From positions 510,501 to 574,500 of the forward strand of contig NZ_JACTGR010000003.1 of the NCBI RefSeq assembly GCF_014489075.1: a stretch of DNA of 64,000 nt. Direction: 5' to 3'. The notes below the pieces were generated by a model. That model was not told where the DNA came from and did not search any database. It worked only from the letters and a program-made list of their open reading frames with translations. Below, one piece after another: positions 22,800 to 33,024 of the stretch. Source of the stretch: Sphingomonas sp. JC676 (lineage in GTDB: Bacteria; Pseudomonadota; Alphaproteobacteria; Sphingomonadales; Sphingomonadaceae). Position 1 is the stretch's first letter. Every line of letters begins with the position of its first letter. A program made the translations under genes and the position numbers.

Positions 22800-25700
22800 C
22801 CTATGCCGAGCTCCAGGTGACGACGCATTACTCGTTCCTGCGCGGGGCGTCGTCGTGCGAGGAATTGTTCGCCACCGCCGCGCTGATGGGCATGCCCGCG
22901 CTCGGCATCACCGACCGCAATTCGGTGGCGGGCGTGGTGCGGGCCCTGGTGGCGAGCGAACAGACCAAGGTGCACATGGTCGCAGGCTGCCGGCTCGATC
23001 TGGTCGACGGCACCTCGCTGCTGGTCTGGCCCGAGGACCGGCCGGCATGGAGCCGGCTCACCCGGCTGCTGACCCTGGGCAAGTCGCGCGCCGATCCACA
23101 GCATGGCGAGAAGGGCAAATGCTTTCTCCACTGGGAGGATGTCGCCGAGCATGCCGAGGGGTTGGTGGGCGCGCTGGTGCCCGGTTTTGCCGACTCGGGT
23201 GATCCGCTGGCGTTGCGCTGGATGGCGGATGTGTTCGCGGAGCGCGGCCATGTGACGCTCACCCAGCATCGCCGGCCGGGCGATGCGCTGCGCATCCACA
23301 CGCTCGCTCAGGCTGCCCGGCACCACGGCCTGACCCCGCTCGCGACCGGCGACGTGCTCTATCACCATCCCGACAAACGCATGCTGCAGGACATGATGAC
23401 CGCGATCCGCGAGAAATGCACGATCGACGAACTCGGCTTCCGTCGCGAGCGCAGCGCCGACCGGCATCTGAAGCCGCCCGAGGAGATGGCGCGGCGCTTC
23501 AAGGAATATCCCGAGGCGCTACGGGCGAGCGCGGCGATTGTGGAGCGCTGCACCTTCAGCCTGCGTTCGCTCGATTATCAATATCCCGACGAGATATTCA
23601 TGACGCGGCATACGCCGCAAAAAGCGTTGGAACGGATGGCATGGCGCGCGCTCAATGCGCGACACAATGGGCGCCCACGGCAAGCCTATCGACACCTACT
23701 GACCAAGGAACTCACTCTTGTCCAAAAGCTCGGTTATGCGCCCTATTTCCTAACCGTGCTGGCGATTGTCGAGTTCGCGCGCAGCCAACACATCCTTTGT
23801 CAGGGGCGCGGCTCGGCCGCCAATTCGCTGATCTGTTTCCTGCTCGGCGTTACGTCGATTGACCCGGTCAAGAACCAGTTGCTGTTCGAGCGTTTCGTCT
23901 CCGAAGAACGCGACGAACCGCCCGATATCGACATCGATTTCGAGCATGAGCGGCGCGAAGAGGTGATCCAGTGGATCTACGAAACCTATGGCCACGATCA
24001 TGCCGCGCTCACCGCGGTGGTCAGCCGCTATCGCTCGCGTGGGGCACTGCGCGAGGTGGGCAAGGCGATGGGGCTGCCCGAAGATCTGACCGCGGCGTTG
24101 TCCTCGCAAGTCTGGGGCACGTCCAATGACGTGGACGATGGCCATGCCGCCGCGCTCAATCTCGATCGTAGCGACGCGCGCCTTGCTCTCACACTCGAAC
24201 TCGCACGACAGCTGGTGGGCACGCCGCGCCATCTTTCGCAGCATCCCGGCGGCTTCGTACTGACGCGCGACCGGCTCGACACGTTGGTGCCGATCGAACC
24301 CGCAGCGATGGTCGATCGGCGCGTGGTCGAATGGGAGAAACTCGATGTCGAAGAACTCGGTCTGATGAAGGTCGACGTCCTAGGTCTCGGCATGCTCGGT
24401 TGTATGCGGCGCGCCTTCACGCTGCTCGAAGAGCATAAGAACGAACGGATGACGCTAGACGCGGATGTGCTCCAGGGCACCGACCCACCGACCTTCGAGA
24501 TGATCCAGCGGGCGGATACGCTAGGTGTGTTTCAGATCGAGAGTCGCGCGCAGATGTCGATGCTGCCGCGTATGCTGCCGACCTGCTTCTACGATATCGC
24601 AATCCAGGTCGCGATCGTCCGCCCGGGTCCGATCCAAGGCAACATGGTTCACCCTTATCTGAAACGCCGGGAACTGCTGCGAAACAACCCCAAGGCGAAG
24701 ATCGACTATCCGTCGCCAGCGCTGGAAACCGTGTTGACCAAGACGCTCGGCATTCCGCTGTTCCAGGAACAGGCGATGCAGGTCGCGATCAAGGGTGCCG
24801 ACTTCACGCCGGCCGAAGCGGATCGACTGCGGCACGCAATGGCGACGTTCAAGTCGAGCGGCGACATCGGTGAATTCGGTCCCAAGCTGATCGCGGGCAT
24901 GCGCAAGAACGGCATCAGCGAGGAGTTTGCCGAGCGGATGGTCGAACAGATAAAGGGCTTTAGCAATTACGGCTTCCCCGAAAGTCACGCCGCCAGCTTT
25001 GCCAAGATAGCTTACGCTTCCTCCTGGATGAAGTGTCATCATCCTGACGTGTTCTGCACGGCGCTACTCAATGCGCAGCCCATGGGTTTCTATGCCCCCG
25101 CCCAGTTAATCCGCGATGCGCGCACGCACGGTGTTGAGGCGAGGGCGGTGTGCATCAATGACAGCGACTGGGATACGCGGGTGGTACGCGAAGGACCTAA
25201 CACGCGTCCACGGCATGTGAGCTTCTGTGGCAGCGAAGCTGACTGGGCCAGGTTGCAACCGATCCGGCTCGGCATGCGGATCGTGCTGGGGCTGGCTGAG
25301 GCGGATGTCGATGCGATCCTCGGTGCCCGCGCCAAGGCACCTTTCGTGTCGATCGAAGACGTCTGGCGACGTTCACGCGTGAAGCCGGCCGCGTTGGAGC
25401 GACTGGCGCGCGCCGATGCCTTCCACGCACTGGGACTCAACCGTCGCCAGGCGCTCTGGGCGATCAAAGGGTTGGGCCAGGCTCCGCTCGATCTTTTCGC
25501 CGCTGCCGATGCGGGCGCGAGCGTAACCGTGGCGGAAGCGGTCGAACCCAAGGTCGCGCTCCTGCCGCTGACCGCGGGCAGCGAAGTGGTGGAGGATTAT
25601 CGCGCGACCCAGCTCACGCTGCGCGCGCATCCGATCACGTTCCTGCGCGATCGGCTCGATACGCGGCGGATCGCGCGGTGCGGCGATCTCAGCGCCATGA

Positions 25701-26140
25701 AGGACGGCGACCGCGCCGAAGTCGCCGGGCTGATCCTGGTGCGCCAGCGGCCGGGCAGCGCCAAGGGCGTGGTGTTCGTCACGCTGGAGGACGAGACCGG
25801 CATCGCCAATGCCGTGCTCTGGGCCGACCGGTTCGAGGCCAATCGCCGCACCGTCATGTCCGCGACGATGCTGGCGATCCGGGGCAAGGTGCAGCGCGAG
25901 GGAATCGTGATCCACCTTGTCGCCGAGCAGATCACCGATCTGACGCCGTGGCTGCGCGAGCTGGGCGAGCTCGATCTGCCGCGCATGACCATGCCCGGCG
26001 ACGGCGCGACGCATGGCGGCACGATCGACCCGCGCGACCAACTGAAGCTGCCACGCCAGCGCGCGCTCGAGAGCTGGCCGCCGCGCCGCAGCCTCAAGGA
26101 CACGGAGCTGATCCCGATCCGCTCGCACGACTTCCACTAG
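22796..26140 (+). CDS. dnaE2: Error-prone DNA polymerase III alpha subunit DnaE2
   Basis: C-family polymerase of 1114 residues that performs translesion synthesis in the ImuA-ImuB-DnaE2 mutasome. The N-terminal PHP domain begins TTHYSFLRGASSCEEL and GITDRNSVAG. The polymerase core has CQGRGSAANSLICFLLG, the catalytic acids in PPDIDIDFEH and the third Asp region LGLMKVDVLGLGMLG. The helix-hairpin-helix and OB-fold parts follow (VTLEDETGIANAVLW). Length matches DnaE2. The ATG overlaps the imuB stop (ATGA). Leucine CTA codons occur repeatedly between 23519 and 25065 and I saw none in the flanking parts, suggesting a recombinant middle section. Confidence 0.94.
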   Translation: MTYAELQVTTHYSFLRGASSCEELFATAALMGMPALGITDRNSVAGVVRALVASEQTKVHMVAGCRLDLVDGTSLLVWPEDRPAWSRLTRLLTLGKSRADPQHGEKGKCFLHWEDVAEHAEGLVGALVPGFADSGDPLALRWMADVFAERGHVTLTQHRRPGDALRIHTLAQAARHHGLTPLATGDVLYHHPDKRMLQDMMTAIREKCTIDELGFRRERSADRHLKPPEEMARRFKEYPEALRASAAIVERCTFSLRSLDYQYPDEIFMTRHTPQKALERMAWRALNARHNGRPRQAYRHLLTKELTLVQKLGYAPYFLTVLAIVEFARSQHILCQGRGSAANSLICFLLGVTSIDPVKNQLLFERFVSEERDEPPDIDIDFEHERREEVIQWIYETYGHDHAALTAVVSRYRSRGALREVGKAMGLPEDLTAALSSQVWGTSNDVDDGHAAALNLDRSDARLALTLELARQLVGTPRHLSQHPGGFVLTRDRLDTLVPIEPAAMVDRRVVEWEKLDVEELGLMKVDVLGLGMLGCMRRAFTLLEEHKNERMTLDADVLQGTDPPTFEMIQRADTLGVFQIESRAQMSMLPRMLPTCFYDIAIQVAIVRPGPIQGNMVHPYLKRRELLRNNPKAKIDYPSPALETVLTKTLGIPLFQEQAMQVAIKGADFTPAEADRLRHAMATFKSSGDIGEFGPKLIAGMRKNGISEEFAERMVEQIKGFSNYGFPESHAASFAKIAYASSWMKCHHPDVFCTALLNAQPMGFYAPAQLIRDARTHGVEARAVCINDSDWDTRVVREGPNTRPRHVSFCGSEADWARLQPIRLGMRIVLGLAEADVDAILGARAKAPFVSIEDVWRRSRVKPAALERLARADAFHALGLNRRQALWAIKGLGQAPLDLFAAADAGASVTVAEAVEPKVALLPLTAGSEVVEDYRATQLTLRAHPITFLRDRLDTRRIARCGDLSAMKDGDRAEVAGLILVRQRPGSAKGVVFVTLEDETGIANAVLWADRFEANRRTVMSATMLAIRGKVQREGIVIHLVAEQITDLTPWLRELGELDLPRMTMPGDGATHGGTIDPRDQLKLPRQRALESWPPRRSLKDTELIPIRSHDFH

Positions 26141-26151
26141 GTGAAAAAACG

Positions 26152-26712
26152 ATGATGTTGTCCGCAATACAAGAGCCAGCACTGAGCCGTCGGCGAGAGC
26201 ATGACGATCAGATGCTTTATCTCATGGCGAAGCCGTACGAGCAGGGCGCGGCCGCAATGGATAGCGTTCGGCTAGTCCACGGACTGTCGCGAAAATACGC
26301 CGTCTCGCGCTTTCATTTCACGCTTCTGCCGTTCGGAGACATCAGGACGATTTCGCGATCGGATTTCGAACGCATCTGCCTTGCTGCCGCATCGCTCCAG
26401 GCCGAACCTTTTGAAGTCACCCTCAATCGAGTCCGCGGCAATGCGCTTGTCGGCAACGCAATGCGTCCAATGCGTGACTTCCAGCGCGCACTCGTCATGC
26501 GTCTGGCCACATTCGGGCTGATTACGCTCGACTATGATTTCGATCCGCACGTTTCACTCGCCTATACCGATTGGCAGCCGCGCAACATCCGCATCGACCC
26601 CATCAGCTGGCGCGTCGAGGAGTTCCTGCTGGTCAACAGCATCCACGGCGAGGGCCATGAGCTGCTCGGCCGCTGGCCGCTGATCCAGCGCCAGGGCACC
26701 TTCCCTTTCTAG
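26152..26712 (+). CDS. 2H phosphoesterase (2'-5' RNA ligase-like)
   Basis: Protein of 186 residues with the two H-x-T/S motifs of the 2H phosphoesterase superfamily: SRFHFTLLPFGD near residue 55 and DFDPHVSLAYTDW near residue 135. This superfamily includes LigT/ThpR-type 2'-5' RNA ligases and cyclic phosphodiesterases. AGGTGA, which overlaps the dnaE2 stop, lies 7 nt before the ATG, so translation is likely coupled to the SOS operon. Base composition is less GC-rich than its neighbours. A role in RNA or nucleotide end processing during the SOS response is inferred from position only. Its end overlaps the convergent FAH gene by 4 bp. Confidence 0.82.
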   Translation: MMLSAIQEPALSRRREHDDQMLYLMAKPYEQGAAAMDSVRLVHGLSRKYAVSRFHFTLLPFGDIRTISRSDFERICLAAASLQAEPFEVTLNRVRGNALVGNAMRPMRDFQRALVMRLATFGLITLDYDFDPHVSLAYTDWQPRNIRIDPISWRVEEFLLVNSIHGEGHELLGRWPLIQRQGTFPF

Positions 26713-27713
26713 CCCTCGACCGTCTGCTCGATCGTGCCGAAGATCGCGTGGTGCTTGTCGTCCTCGGCCCAGATGCGGACGGTGTCGCCCACCTTCAGGA
26801 ACGGCGTTTCCGGCTCGCCGCCCCGGATCGTCTCGATCGTGCGCACTTCGGCGATGCAGCTGTACCCGACGCCGCCTTCGGCCACCGGCTTGCCCGGGCC
26901 GCCATCGCTGTCGCGGTTGGAAACGGTGCCCGATCCGATGATCGTCCCGGCCCCCAGATTTCGCGTCTTCGCGGCATGCGCGATCAGCGTGCCGAAATCG
27001 AAGGTCATGTCCTCGCCCGCTTCCGCCCGGCCGAAAGGCTTGCCGTTCAGGTCCACCATCAGCTTGCGGTGGAACTTGCCGTCCCGCCACCAGTCGCCCA
27101 GCGCATCGGGGGTGACGAACACCGGCGAAAAGGCGCTGGCCGGCTTGGACTGGAAGAAGCCGAAGCCCTTGGCGAGCTCGCCGGGGATCAGGTTGCGCAG
27201 CGACACGTCGTTGGTGATGCCGACCAGCCGAATCGCCGCCAGCGCCTCGTCGCGGCTCGCGCCCAGCGGCACGTCGCCGGTCACCACGACCACTTCGCCT
27301 TCGAAATCGCAGCCCCAGGCCTCGTCGGCGAGCGGAATGGCATCGCGCGGCCCCAGGAAACCGTCCGATCCGCCCTGATACATCAGCGGATCGTGCCAGA
27401 AGGTCTCGGGCATCTCGGCACTGCGCGCCTGCCGGACCAAAGCGACATGGTTCACATAGGCCGAGCCATCGGCCCATTGATAGGCACGCGGCAAGGGCGA
27501 GGCGGCCTGGCGCTCATGGAAGCGCATCATCGGGATCGCCTCATGATCGAGATCCGTGGCGAGATTGCGCAGGTCACCCTCCACCCGATCCCAATCGTCG
27601 AGCGCCGCCTGGAGCGTCGGCGCGATCGCGCTGGCATCGGCGCACCAGGCGAGATCGGTCGATACGACGACGAGCTTGCCGTCTCGCTGATGCTTGAGGC
27701 TGGCCAATTTCAT
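26709..27713 (-). CDS. Fumarylacetoacetate hydrolase family protein
   Basis: Enzyme of 334 residues of the FAH fold, which hydrolyses or decarboxylates 2-oxo-acid-type C-C bonds. The metal site is visible in DEAWGCDFEGEVVVVTG (the E-x-E and following D of the family), and NDVSLRNLIPGELAKGFGFFQSK and GAGTIIGSGTVSNR match FAH-type fumarylacetoacetases or related hydrolases. An N-terminal extension of about 90 residues resembles that of true fumarylacetoacetases in Proteobacteria. The ATG at 27713 has GGAGAG 6 nt upstream. No tyrosine catabolic genes (hpd, hmgA) are adjacent, so the substrate is not fixed. Confidence 0.9.
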   Translation of the reverse strand: MKLASLKHQRDGKLVVVSTDLAWCADASAIAPTLQAALDDWDRVEGDLRNLATDLDHEAIPMMRFHERQAASPLPRAYQWADGSAYVNHVALVRQARSAEMPETFWHDPLMYQGGSDGFLGPRDAIPLADEAWGCDFEGEVVVVTGDVPLGASRDEALAAIRLVGITNDVSLRNLIPGELAKGFGFFQSKPASAFSPVFVTPDALGDWWRDGKFHRKLMVDLNGKPFGRAEAGEDMTFDFGTLIAHAAKTRNLGAGTIIGSGTVSNRDSDGGPGKPVAEGGVGYSCIAEVRTIETIRGGEPETPFLKVGDTVRIWAEDDKHHAIFGTIEQTVEG

Positions 27714-27799
27714 GCATTCTCTCCTCTTTGTGCCATCCATAACCGTCCGGGCGGCCAAGTCGAGTTGACTCGGACAAACCACCCCCGCATCGATAGGGC

Positions 27800-30700
27800 A
27801 TGGGCGGGGCACTTCGATTTCTGGACCACCGCGGCGAAATGTCGGGGCGTATCCGTGACTTCGGCTGGCGCGGGCATCCGCTGGGAACGCCCGAAACCTG
27901 GCCCGGGCCACTCAAATTCGCGCTCGACATGGCGCTGGCGTCGAGCTTTCCCACCGCGATCTATTGGGGGCCCGAGCTCCGCCTGCTCTATAACGACGCC
28001 TGGTCCGCGATCCCGGCCGATCGCCATCCCTGGGCGCTGGGTCGCGCGGGCGCGGAAGTATGGGCCGATATCTGGGACACGGTCGGCCCGCAGATCGAAA
28101 AAGTCGTGCGCGATGGCGAGGGGTTCGTCGCCTATGACCAGATGCTGCCGATGGAGCGCGACGGCCGACCCCAGGAAACCTGGTGGAACTACAGCTTCAC
28201 GCCGATCCGCGACGAGACCGGCCGGGTGCTGGGCGTGCTCAACCAGGGCAACGAGACGACCCGGCTGGTGCTGGCTGAACGCGCGCGGAGCGCCGAGATC
28301 GAGCGGTTGCGCGATTATTTCCAGCAGGCGCCGGGGGCGATCGCGCTGCTCCACGGCCCCAACCATGTGTTCGAGATCGCCAATTCCGAATATCTGGACC
28401 TGATCGGCGGGCGCGACGTGATCGGCAAGACCGCCGCCGAAGCGCTGCCCGAAGTGGTGGAGCAGGGATTCATCGACCTGCTCGACCAGGTCTATCGCAG
28501 CGGCGAGACCTTCCGCGCATCGGGCATGCCGGTGCTGCTGCACCGCACGCCCGGGGCGGACCCCGAAACGCGCCTCCTCGATTTCGTCTACCATCCGATC
28601 AAGGACACCAACCGCAACAGCACCGACATTTTCGTCGCCGCCAGCGACGTGACCGAGACCGCGGCCGCAGCCGAGGCGCTCAGGCGCAGCGAGGAGCGGC
28701 TCCAGCTCGCGCTCAACGCATCAATCGGCATCGGCACCTGGGACTGGAACGCCGCGACGGGACGCATCACCGGAGACGCGCGCTTTGCCAAATTGTTCGG
28801 CATCGAGCCTGCGCGAGTATCGGGCGGCGGATCGTTCGAAGCGGTGCTGCCCTTCATCCATCCCGAGGATCGGGAGAGCCTGGGCGCGGCGGTCCAGCAC
28901 GCGGTGGCCGCGCGCACGCCGCTGTCGATCGAGATCCGCGTTGTCCGCCCCGACGGCGAGATCCGCTGGCTGCTCACCCAGGGTCAGTGCATCTATAACG
29001 ATGCCGGAAAGCCGGTGCGTTTCCCCGGCGTGAGTTTCGACATCACCGAGCGCAAGGCCAGCGAAGAGGCGGCGCGGACGGCGGCGGAGGATCTGCATGA
29101 GGCTATCGAAGCGCAGTCCTTCCTTCACGAGCTCGCGGACAGGCTTCGTGCGCTCGACACGCCGGATGCGATCATGCGCGAAACCGCCCACGCACTGGGC
29201 GAGCGGATGGCGCTGGATCGCGTCGGCTTCTACCGCGTCCTGAGCGAGGACAGCATCCAGTTCGGCCCGGCATGGACCAGCGCGCGATTGTCCGTGCTGG
29301 AAGGGACGATGTCGATGGAGGCCGTGGGGCCCAACGCCGACATCTATCGCTCCGGCCGAACCACGGTGATGCGCGATACCGCGCGCGAGAAGCCGGGCAG
29401 CATGGCCGCCAGGGTGGCGCCATCCGGCGTCGGCGTGCCCCTTTTGCGCGGCGGGGCATGGGTCGCGGTATTCTTCGCCAACTATGCCGATCCGCACGAT
29501 TGGGCGGCGGAGGAGATCGCCTTCATCGAGGCGGTGGCCGAGATTTCATGGGACGCGGTCGAACGCACCGGGGCGATCGTCGCCCTGCGCGAAAGCGAGG
29601 CGAAATTCCGCGCGATCGCCAATTCGATTGACCAGATGGTGTGGTCGACGCGCCCGGATGGCTTCCACGATTATTATAACGACCGCTGGTACGAATATAC
29701 CGGCGTGCCGCACGGTTCGACCGACGGCGAGGCATGGAACGACATGTTCCACCCCGACGATCAGGCGCGTGCCTGGAGCCTGTGGCGGCACAGCTTGGCG
29801 ACGGGCGATTTCTACCGCATCGAATACCGCCTGCGCCATCGCAGCGGCCAGTATCGCTGGGTGCTCGGCAGCGCCCAGCCGGTGCGCGACGAGAGCGGCA
29901 CGATCACGCGCTGGTTCGGGACTTGCACCGACATTCAGGACATCATCGACGCGCGCGAAGTGCTTGCCCGCTCGCGCGGCGAGCTCGAGGCCGAGATCGC
30001 GACGCGCACCGCGCGGCTGATGGCCGCCGAGGAGCAGCTGCGCCAGGCGCAGAAGATGGAAGCCGTAGGCCAGCTTACCGGCGGCATCGCGCATGACTTC
30101 AACAATATGCTGGCGGTGGTGATCGGCGCGCTCGACCTGCTCGAGCGGCGGCTGGCCAGGGGTCAGACCGATGTCGACCGCTATGTGACCGCGGCGCGCG
30201 ACGGCGCGACCCGCGCGGCGGCGCTGACCCAGCGCCTGCTCGCTTTCTCGCGCCAGCAGCCGCTCGCCCCCGCGCCGATCGACGCCAACGAAATGGTCGG
30301 CGGGATGATTGATCTGCTGGTCCGCACGCTGGGCGAGGGCGTGAGCGTCGAGACCCACTTGCCCGCCAGGCTGTGGCGGGCGATGGCCGATCGCAACCAA
30401 CTCGAGAATGTCATCCTCAACCTCGCGGTGAACGGGCGCGACGCGATGCCCGAGGGCGGCCGGCTGACGATCGAGACCGGCAATGTAGCGGTCACCGCGG
30501 ACGAAGCCGAGCGCTACGAGATCGCGCCCGGCGACTATGTCGAGATCGCCGTGGCGGATACCGGATCGGGAATGCCGCCTGACGTGGCGGCGCGCGCCTT
30601 CGATCCGTTCTTCACCACCAAAGGCGTGGGCAAGGGCACCGGGCTGGGGCTGAGCCAGGTATTCGGCTTTGTCCGCCAATCGGGCGGGCATGTCCGCATC

Positions 30701-31162
30701 GAAACAGCGCCGGGCACGGGTACGCGCGTCTGCATCTGGCTACCGGCCGACCATGCGGCGGATCTCGGCACTCCCGAGAATGATCCGGACCGCGACGTGT
30801 CCGGAGCGCAACCCGGCGAAGTGGTGATGGTGGTGGAAGACGAGGAGCGCGTACGCGCCTTCTCGGTCGAGGCGTTGCGCGAGCTCGGCTATGCCGTGGT
30901 CGACGCGCGCGACGGCCTCGAGGCATTGCAGATGATCGAGCGCGGCCAGCCGGTATCGCTCCTGTTCACCGATGTCGTGATGCCCGAAATGAGCGGGCGC
31001 GACCTCGCCGAACAGGCGCGCCAGCGATTGCCCGAACTGAAGGTGCTGCTGACCAGCGGCTACGCGCCCGAAGTGGCGGGCGGCGCCGACGAATCGATCC
31101 TGAGCAAGCCTTTCGACATCGATCAGCTCGCCGAACGCGTCCGCGCCGCGCTGGACGGTTGA
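27800..31162 (+). CDS. PAS/GAF hybrid sensor histidine kinase with C-terminal receiver
   Basis: Cytosolic sensor of 1120 residues without membrane segments. Domains in order: three PAS-like domains (about 20-150, 175-290 and 295-415, the last with [15 protein letters not shown]), a GAF domain (about 435-600), another PAS/PAC (about 605-735), the kinase core with phospho-acceptor His765 in [11 protein letters not shown], ATPase (N box [12 protein letters not shown] boxes DTGSGMP and [11 protein letters not shown]), and a receiver with Asp1058 in [11 protein letters not shown]. The start at 27800 includes [17 protein letters not shown], the conserved opening of this kinase type; ATG 27839 is the alternative. 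No partner regulator is adjacent, so its output is unknown. Confidence 0.93.
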   Translation: MGGALRFLDHRGEMSGRIRDFGWRGHPLGTPETWPGPLKFALDMALASSFPTAIYWGPELRLLYNDAWSAIPADRHPWALGRAGAEVWADIWDTVGPQIEKVVRDGEGFVAYDQMLPMERDGRPQETWWNYSFTPIRDETGRVLGVLNQGNETTRLVLAERARSAEIERLRDYFQQAPGAIALLHGPNHVFEIANSEYLDLIGGRDVIGKTAAEALPEVVEQGFIDLLDQVYRSGETFRASGMPVLLHRTPGADPETRLLDFVYHPIKDTNRNSTDIFVAASDVTETAAAAEALRRSEERLQLALNASIGIGTWDWNAATGRITGDARFAKLFGIEPARVSGGGSFEAVLPFIHPEDRESLGAAVQHAVAARTPLSIEIRVVRPDGEIRWLLTQGQCIYNDAGKPVRFPGVSFDITERKASEEAARTAAEDLHEAIEAQSFLHELADRLRALDTPDAIMRETAHALGERMALDRVGFYRVLSEDSIQFGPAWTSARLSVLEGTMSMEAVGPNADIYRSGRTTVMRDTAREKPGSMAARVAPSGVGVPLLRGGAWVAVFFANYADPHDWAAEEIAFIEAVAEISWDAVERTGAIVALRESEAKFRAIANSIDQMVWSTRPDGFHDYYNDRWYEYTGVPHGSTDGEAWNDMFHPDDQARAWSLWRHSLATGDFYRIEYRLRHRSGQYRWVLGSAQPVRDESGTITRWFGTCTDIQDIIDAREVLARSRGELEAEIATRTARLMAAEEQLRQAQKMEAVGQLTGGIAHDFNNMLAVVIGALDLLERRLARGQTDVDRYVTAARDGATRAAALTQRLLAFSRQQPLAPAPIDANEMVGGMIDLLVRTLGEGVSVETHLPARLWRAMADRNQLENVILNLAVNGRDAMPEGGRLTIETGNVAVTADEAERYEIAPGDYVEIAVADTGSGMPPDVAARAFDPFFTTKGVGKGTGLGLSQVFGFVRQSGGHVRIETAPGTGTRVCIWLPADHAADLGTPENDPDRDVSGAQPGEVVMVVEDEERVRAFSVEALRELGYAVVDARDGLEALQMIERGQPVSLLFTDVVMPEMSGRDLAEQARQRLPELKVLLTSGYAPEVAGGADESILSKPFDIDQLAERVRAALDG

Positions 31163-31316
31163 GCGGCTCGCCGATCGGAAGGCCCTTGACGCGCGGACGC
31201 GGGGGGGCCATTCGCGCCGCGGCTTCGGGACACGCCGGGCCACCCGTACAGCCCGGCCGCCGAGTCCTGTCGAAGGGCGGCTTTGGGTCCGCCCCGGCAG
31301 GCGGAGACTCGCATCC

Positions 31317-32606
31317 ATGGCAAATGTAGCAGTGATCGGCGCCCAGTGGGGCGATGAGGGCAAAGGCAAGATCGTCGACTGGCTCGCCGAGCGCGCCGAC
31401 GTGGTCGTGCGCTTCCAGGGCGGGCACAATGCGGGCCACACGCTCGTGGTGGGCGAGAAGGTCTACAAGCTGTCGCTGCTGCCCTCGGGCATCGTGCGCG
31501 GCACGCCCAGCGTGATCGGCAACGGCGTAGTGCTCGACCCCTGGGCGCTCAAGGCCGAGGTCGAGAAATTGCGCGACCAGGGCATCCAGATCACCCCCGA
31601 CACGCTCAAGATCGCCGATACCTGCCCGCTGATCCTGCCCTTCCACCGCGACCTGGACGCGCTGCGCGAGGATGCCAGCGGATCGGGCAAGATCGGCACG
31701 ACGCGGCGCGGCATCGGCCCCGCTTATGAGGACAAGGTCGGCCGCCGCGCGATCCGGGTGTGCGACCTGGCGCATCTCGACGACCTCGCGCCGCAGTTCG
31801 ATCGCCTGGCCGCGCACCATGATGCACTGCGCGCCGGCTTCGGCGAGCCACCGATCGACCGCGATGCGCTGGTCGAGCAGTTGCGCGAGATCGCCGGCTT
31901 CGTGCTGCCCTTCGCGCAACCGGTGTGGCGGATGCTGCACGAGGCGCGCGCACGCGGCCGCCGCATCCTGTTCGAGGGCGCGCAGGGCGTGCTGCTCGAC
32001 ATCGATCACGGCACCTATCCGTTCGTCACCTCGTCCAACACCGTGGCGGGAACGGCGGCAGCGGGATCGGGGCTGGGCCCGAGTGCGGTCGGCTTCGTGC
32101 TGGGGATCGCCAAGGCCTATACGACGCGCGTCGGATCGGGGCCGTTCCCGACCGAGCAGGACAATGAAATCGGCGAGCGGCTGGGCACGCGCGGGCATGA
32201 ATTCGGCACAGTTACCGGGCGCAAGCGCCGCTGCGGCTGGCTCGATGCGGTGCTGCTGCGCCAATCGGCGGCAGTATCGGGGATTACCGGCATCGCGCTG
32301 ACCAAGATCGACGTGCTCGACGGGTTCGACGAAGTGGCGATCTGCACCGGCTATACGCTGCGCGGCGAGACGCTGGACTATTATCCCAGCAATGCCGCGG
32401 ACCAGGCCGCGGTCGAGCCGATCTATGAAACCATGCCCGGCTGGTCCGATTCGACCGCAGGCGCGCGAAGCTGGGCACAGCTGCCGGCCCAGGCGATCAA
32501 ATATATCCGCCGGGTCGAGGAGCTGATCCAATGCCCGGTGGCGCTGGTTTCCACCAGCCCCGAGCGCGAGGATACGATCCTGGTCCGCGATCCTTTCGCG
32601 GACTGA
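31317..32606 (+). CDS. purA: Adenylosuccinate synthetase
   Basis: Enzyme of 429 residues joining IMP and aspartate with GTP in AMP synthesis. The family signature is at the start: [20 protein letters not shown] (P-loop GDEGKGK) and [11 protein letters not shown] with the catalytic His. Later parts include [19 protein letters not shown] and [12 protein letters not shown], and the C-terminal GTP-binding [11 protein letters not shown]. Length is normal. Upstream lies a 154-bp gap after the sensor kinase, with GGAG 10 nt before the ATG. Monocistronic housekeeping gene. Confidence 0.98.
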   Translation: MANVAVIGAQWGDEGKGKIVDWLAERADVVVRFQGGHNAGHTLVVGEKVYKLSLLPSGIVRGTPSVIGNGVVLDPWALKAEVEKLRDQGIQITPDTLKIADTCPLILPFHRDLDALREDASGSGKIGTTRRGIGPAYEDKVGRRAIRVCDLAHLDDLAPQFDRLAAHHDALRAGFGEPPIDRDALVEQLREIAGFVLPFAQPVWRMLHEARARGRRILFEGAQGVLLDIDHGTYPFVTSSNTVAGTAAAGSGLGPSAVGFVLGIAKAYTTRVGSGPFPTEQDNEIGERLGTRGHEFGTVTGRKRRCGWLDAVLLRQSAAVSGITGIALTKIDVLDGFDEVAICTGYTLRGETLDYYPSNAADQAAVEPIYETMPGWSDSTAGARSWAQLPAQAIKYIRRVEELIQCPVALVSTSPEREDTILVRDPFAD

Positions 32607-32630
32607 CCCGGCGGAGAGGGGTTCGCGCTC

Positions 32631-32900
32631 TTATTCGGGCTTCTTGCCCTTCTTCTTCTTGTGCGTGTCGCTCGATTCGGTCGGCGCCGACGTGGTGCTG
32701 GCCGAGCTGTCCTCGGGCTTGGTCATGCTGCTGTCGGGTGCCGGGGCAGGCGCCTGGCTCGCCTCGGGCGCGGGTGCCGGAGCCGGCGTTGTCGTCTGGT
32801 CCGTGGTCGGTGGCGTCTGCTGCTGATCCGGCGTGGTCTGCGCGAAGGCGGCAGGTGCCGCGAACAGGGCGGCGGCGGTAATCAGTGCTTTGATAAACAT
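32631..32900 (-). CDS. Secreted Pro/Thr/Ala-rich low-complexity protein with Lys-rich tail
   Basis: Small exported protein of 89 residues. A clear signal peptide (MFIKALITAAALFAAPAAFAQ) is followed by a disordered Pro/Thr/Gln/Ala-rich region and a Ser/Thr-rich part, ending in the basic THKKKKGKKPE. No fold or domain is recognisable. Such peptides are common among alphaproteobacterial periplasmic or surface proteins of unknown role. The ATG at 32900 was chosen over an upstream start because the signal peptide begins there. It is convergent with purA and lies alone. Confidence 0.75.
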   Translation of the reverse strand: MFIKALITAAALFAAPAAFAQTTPDQQQTPPTTDQTTTPAPAPAPEASQAPAPAPDSSMTKPEDSSASTTSAPTESSDTHKKKKGKKPE

Positions 32901-33024
32901 ACAGGGCAGTCCTCGGTTTGTTTTTGCCAAGGACCTTTCCAGACCTCAAATGTGTCTGTTATGTTTCAAACGAAACACCGCCAACCCAGCCTCGCCACGC
33001 CTTAACCACGAGCCGAGAGCGGGG

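Noticed and set aside
31163..31316. Imperfect palindrome upstream of purA, possible third repeat copy
   Set aside because: Arms around CTTCGGGACACGCC and GAGTCCTGTCGAAG pair poorly and do not match either repeat family clearly.
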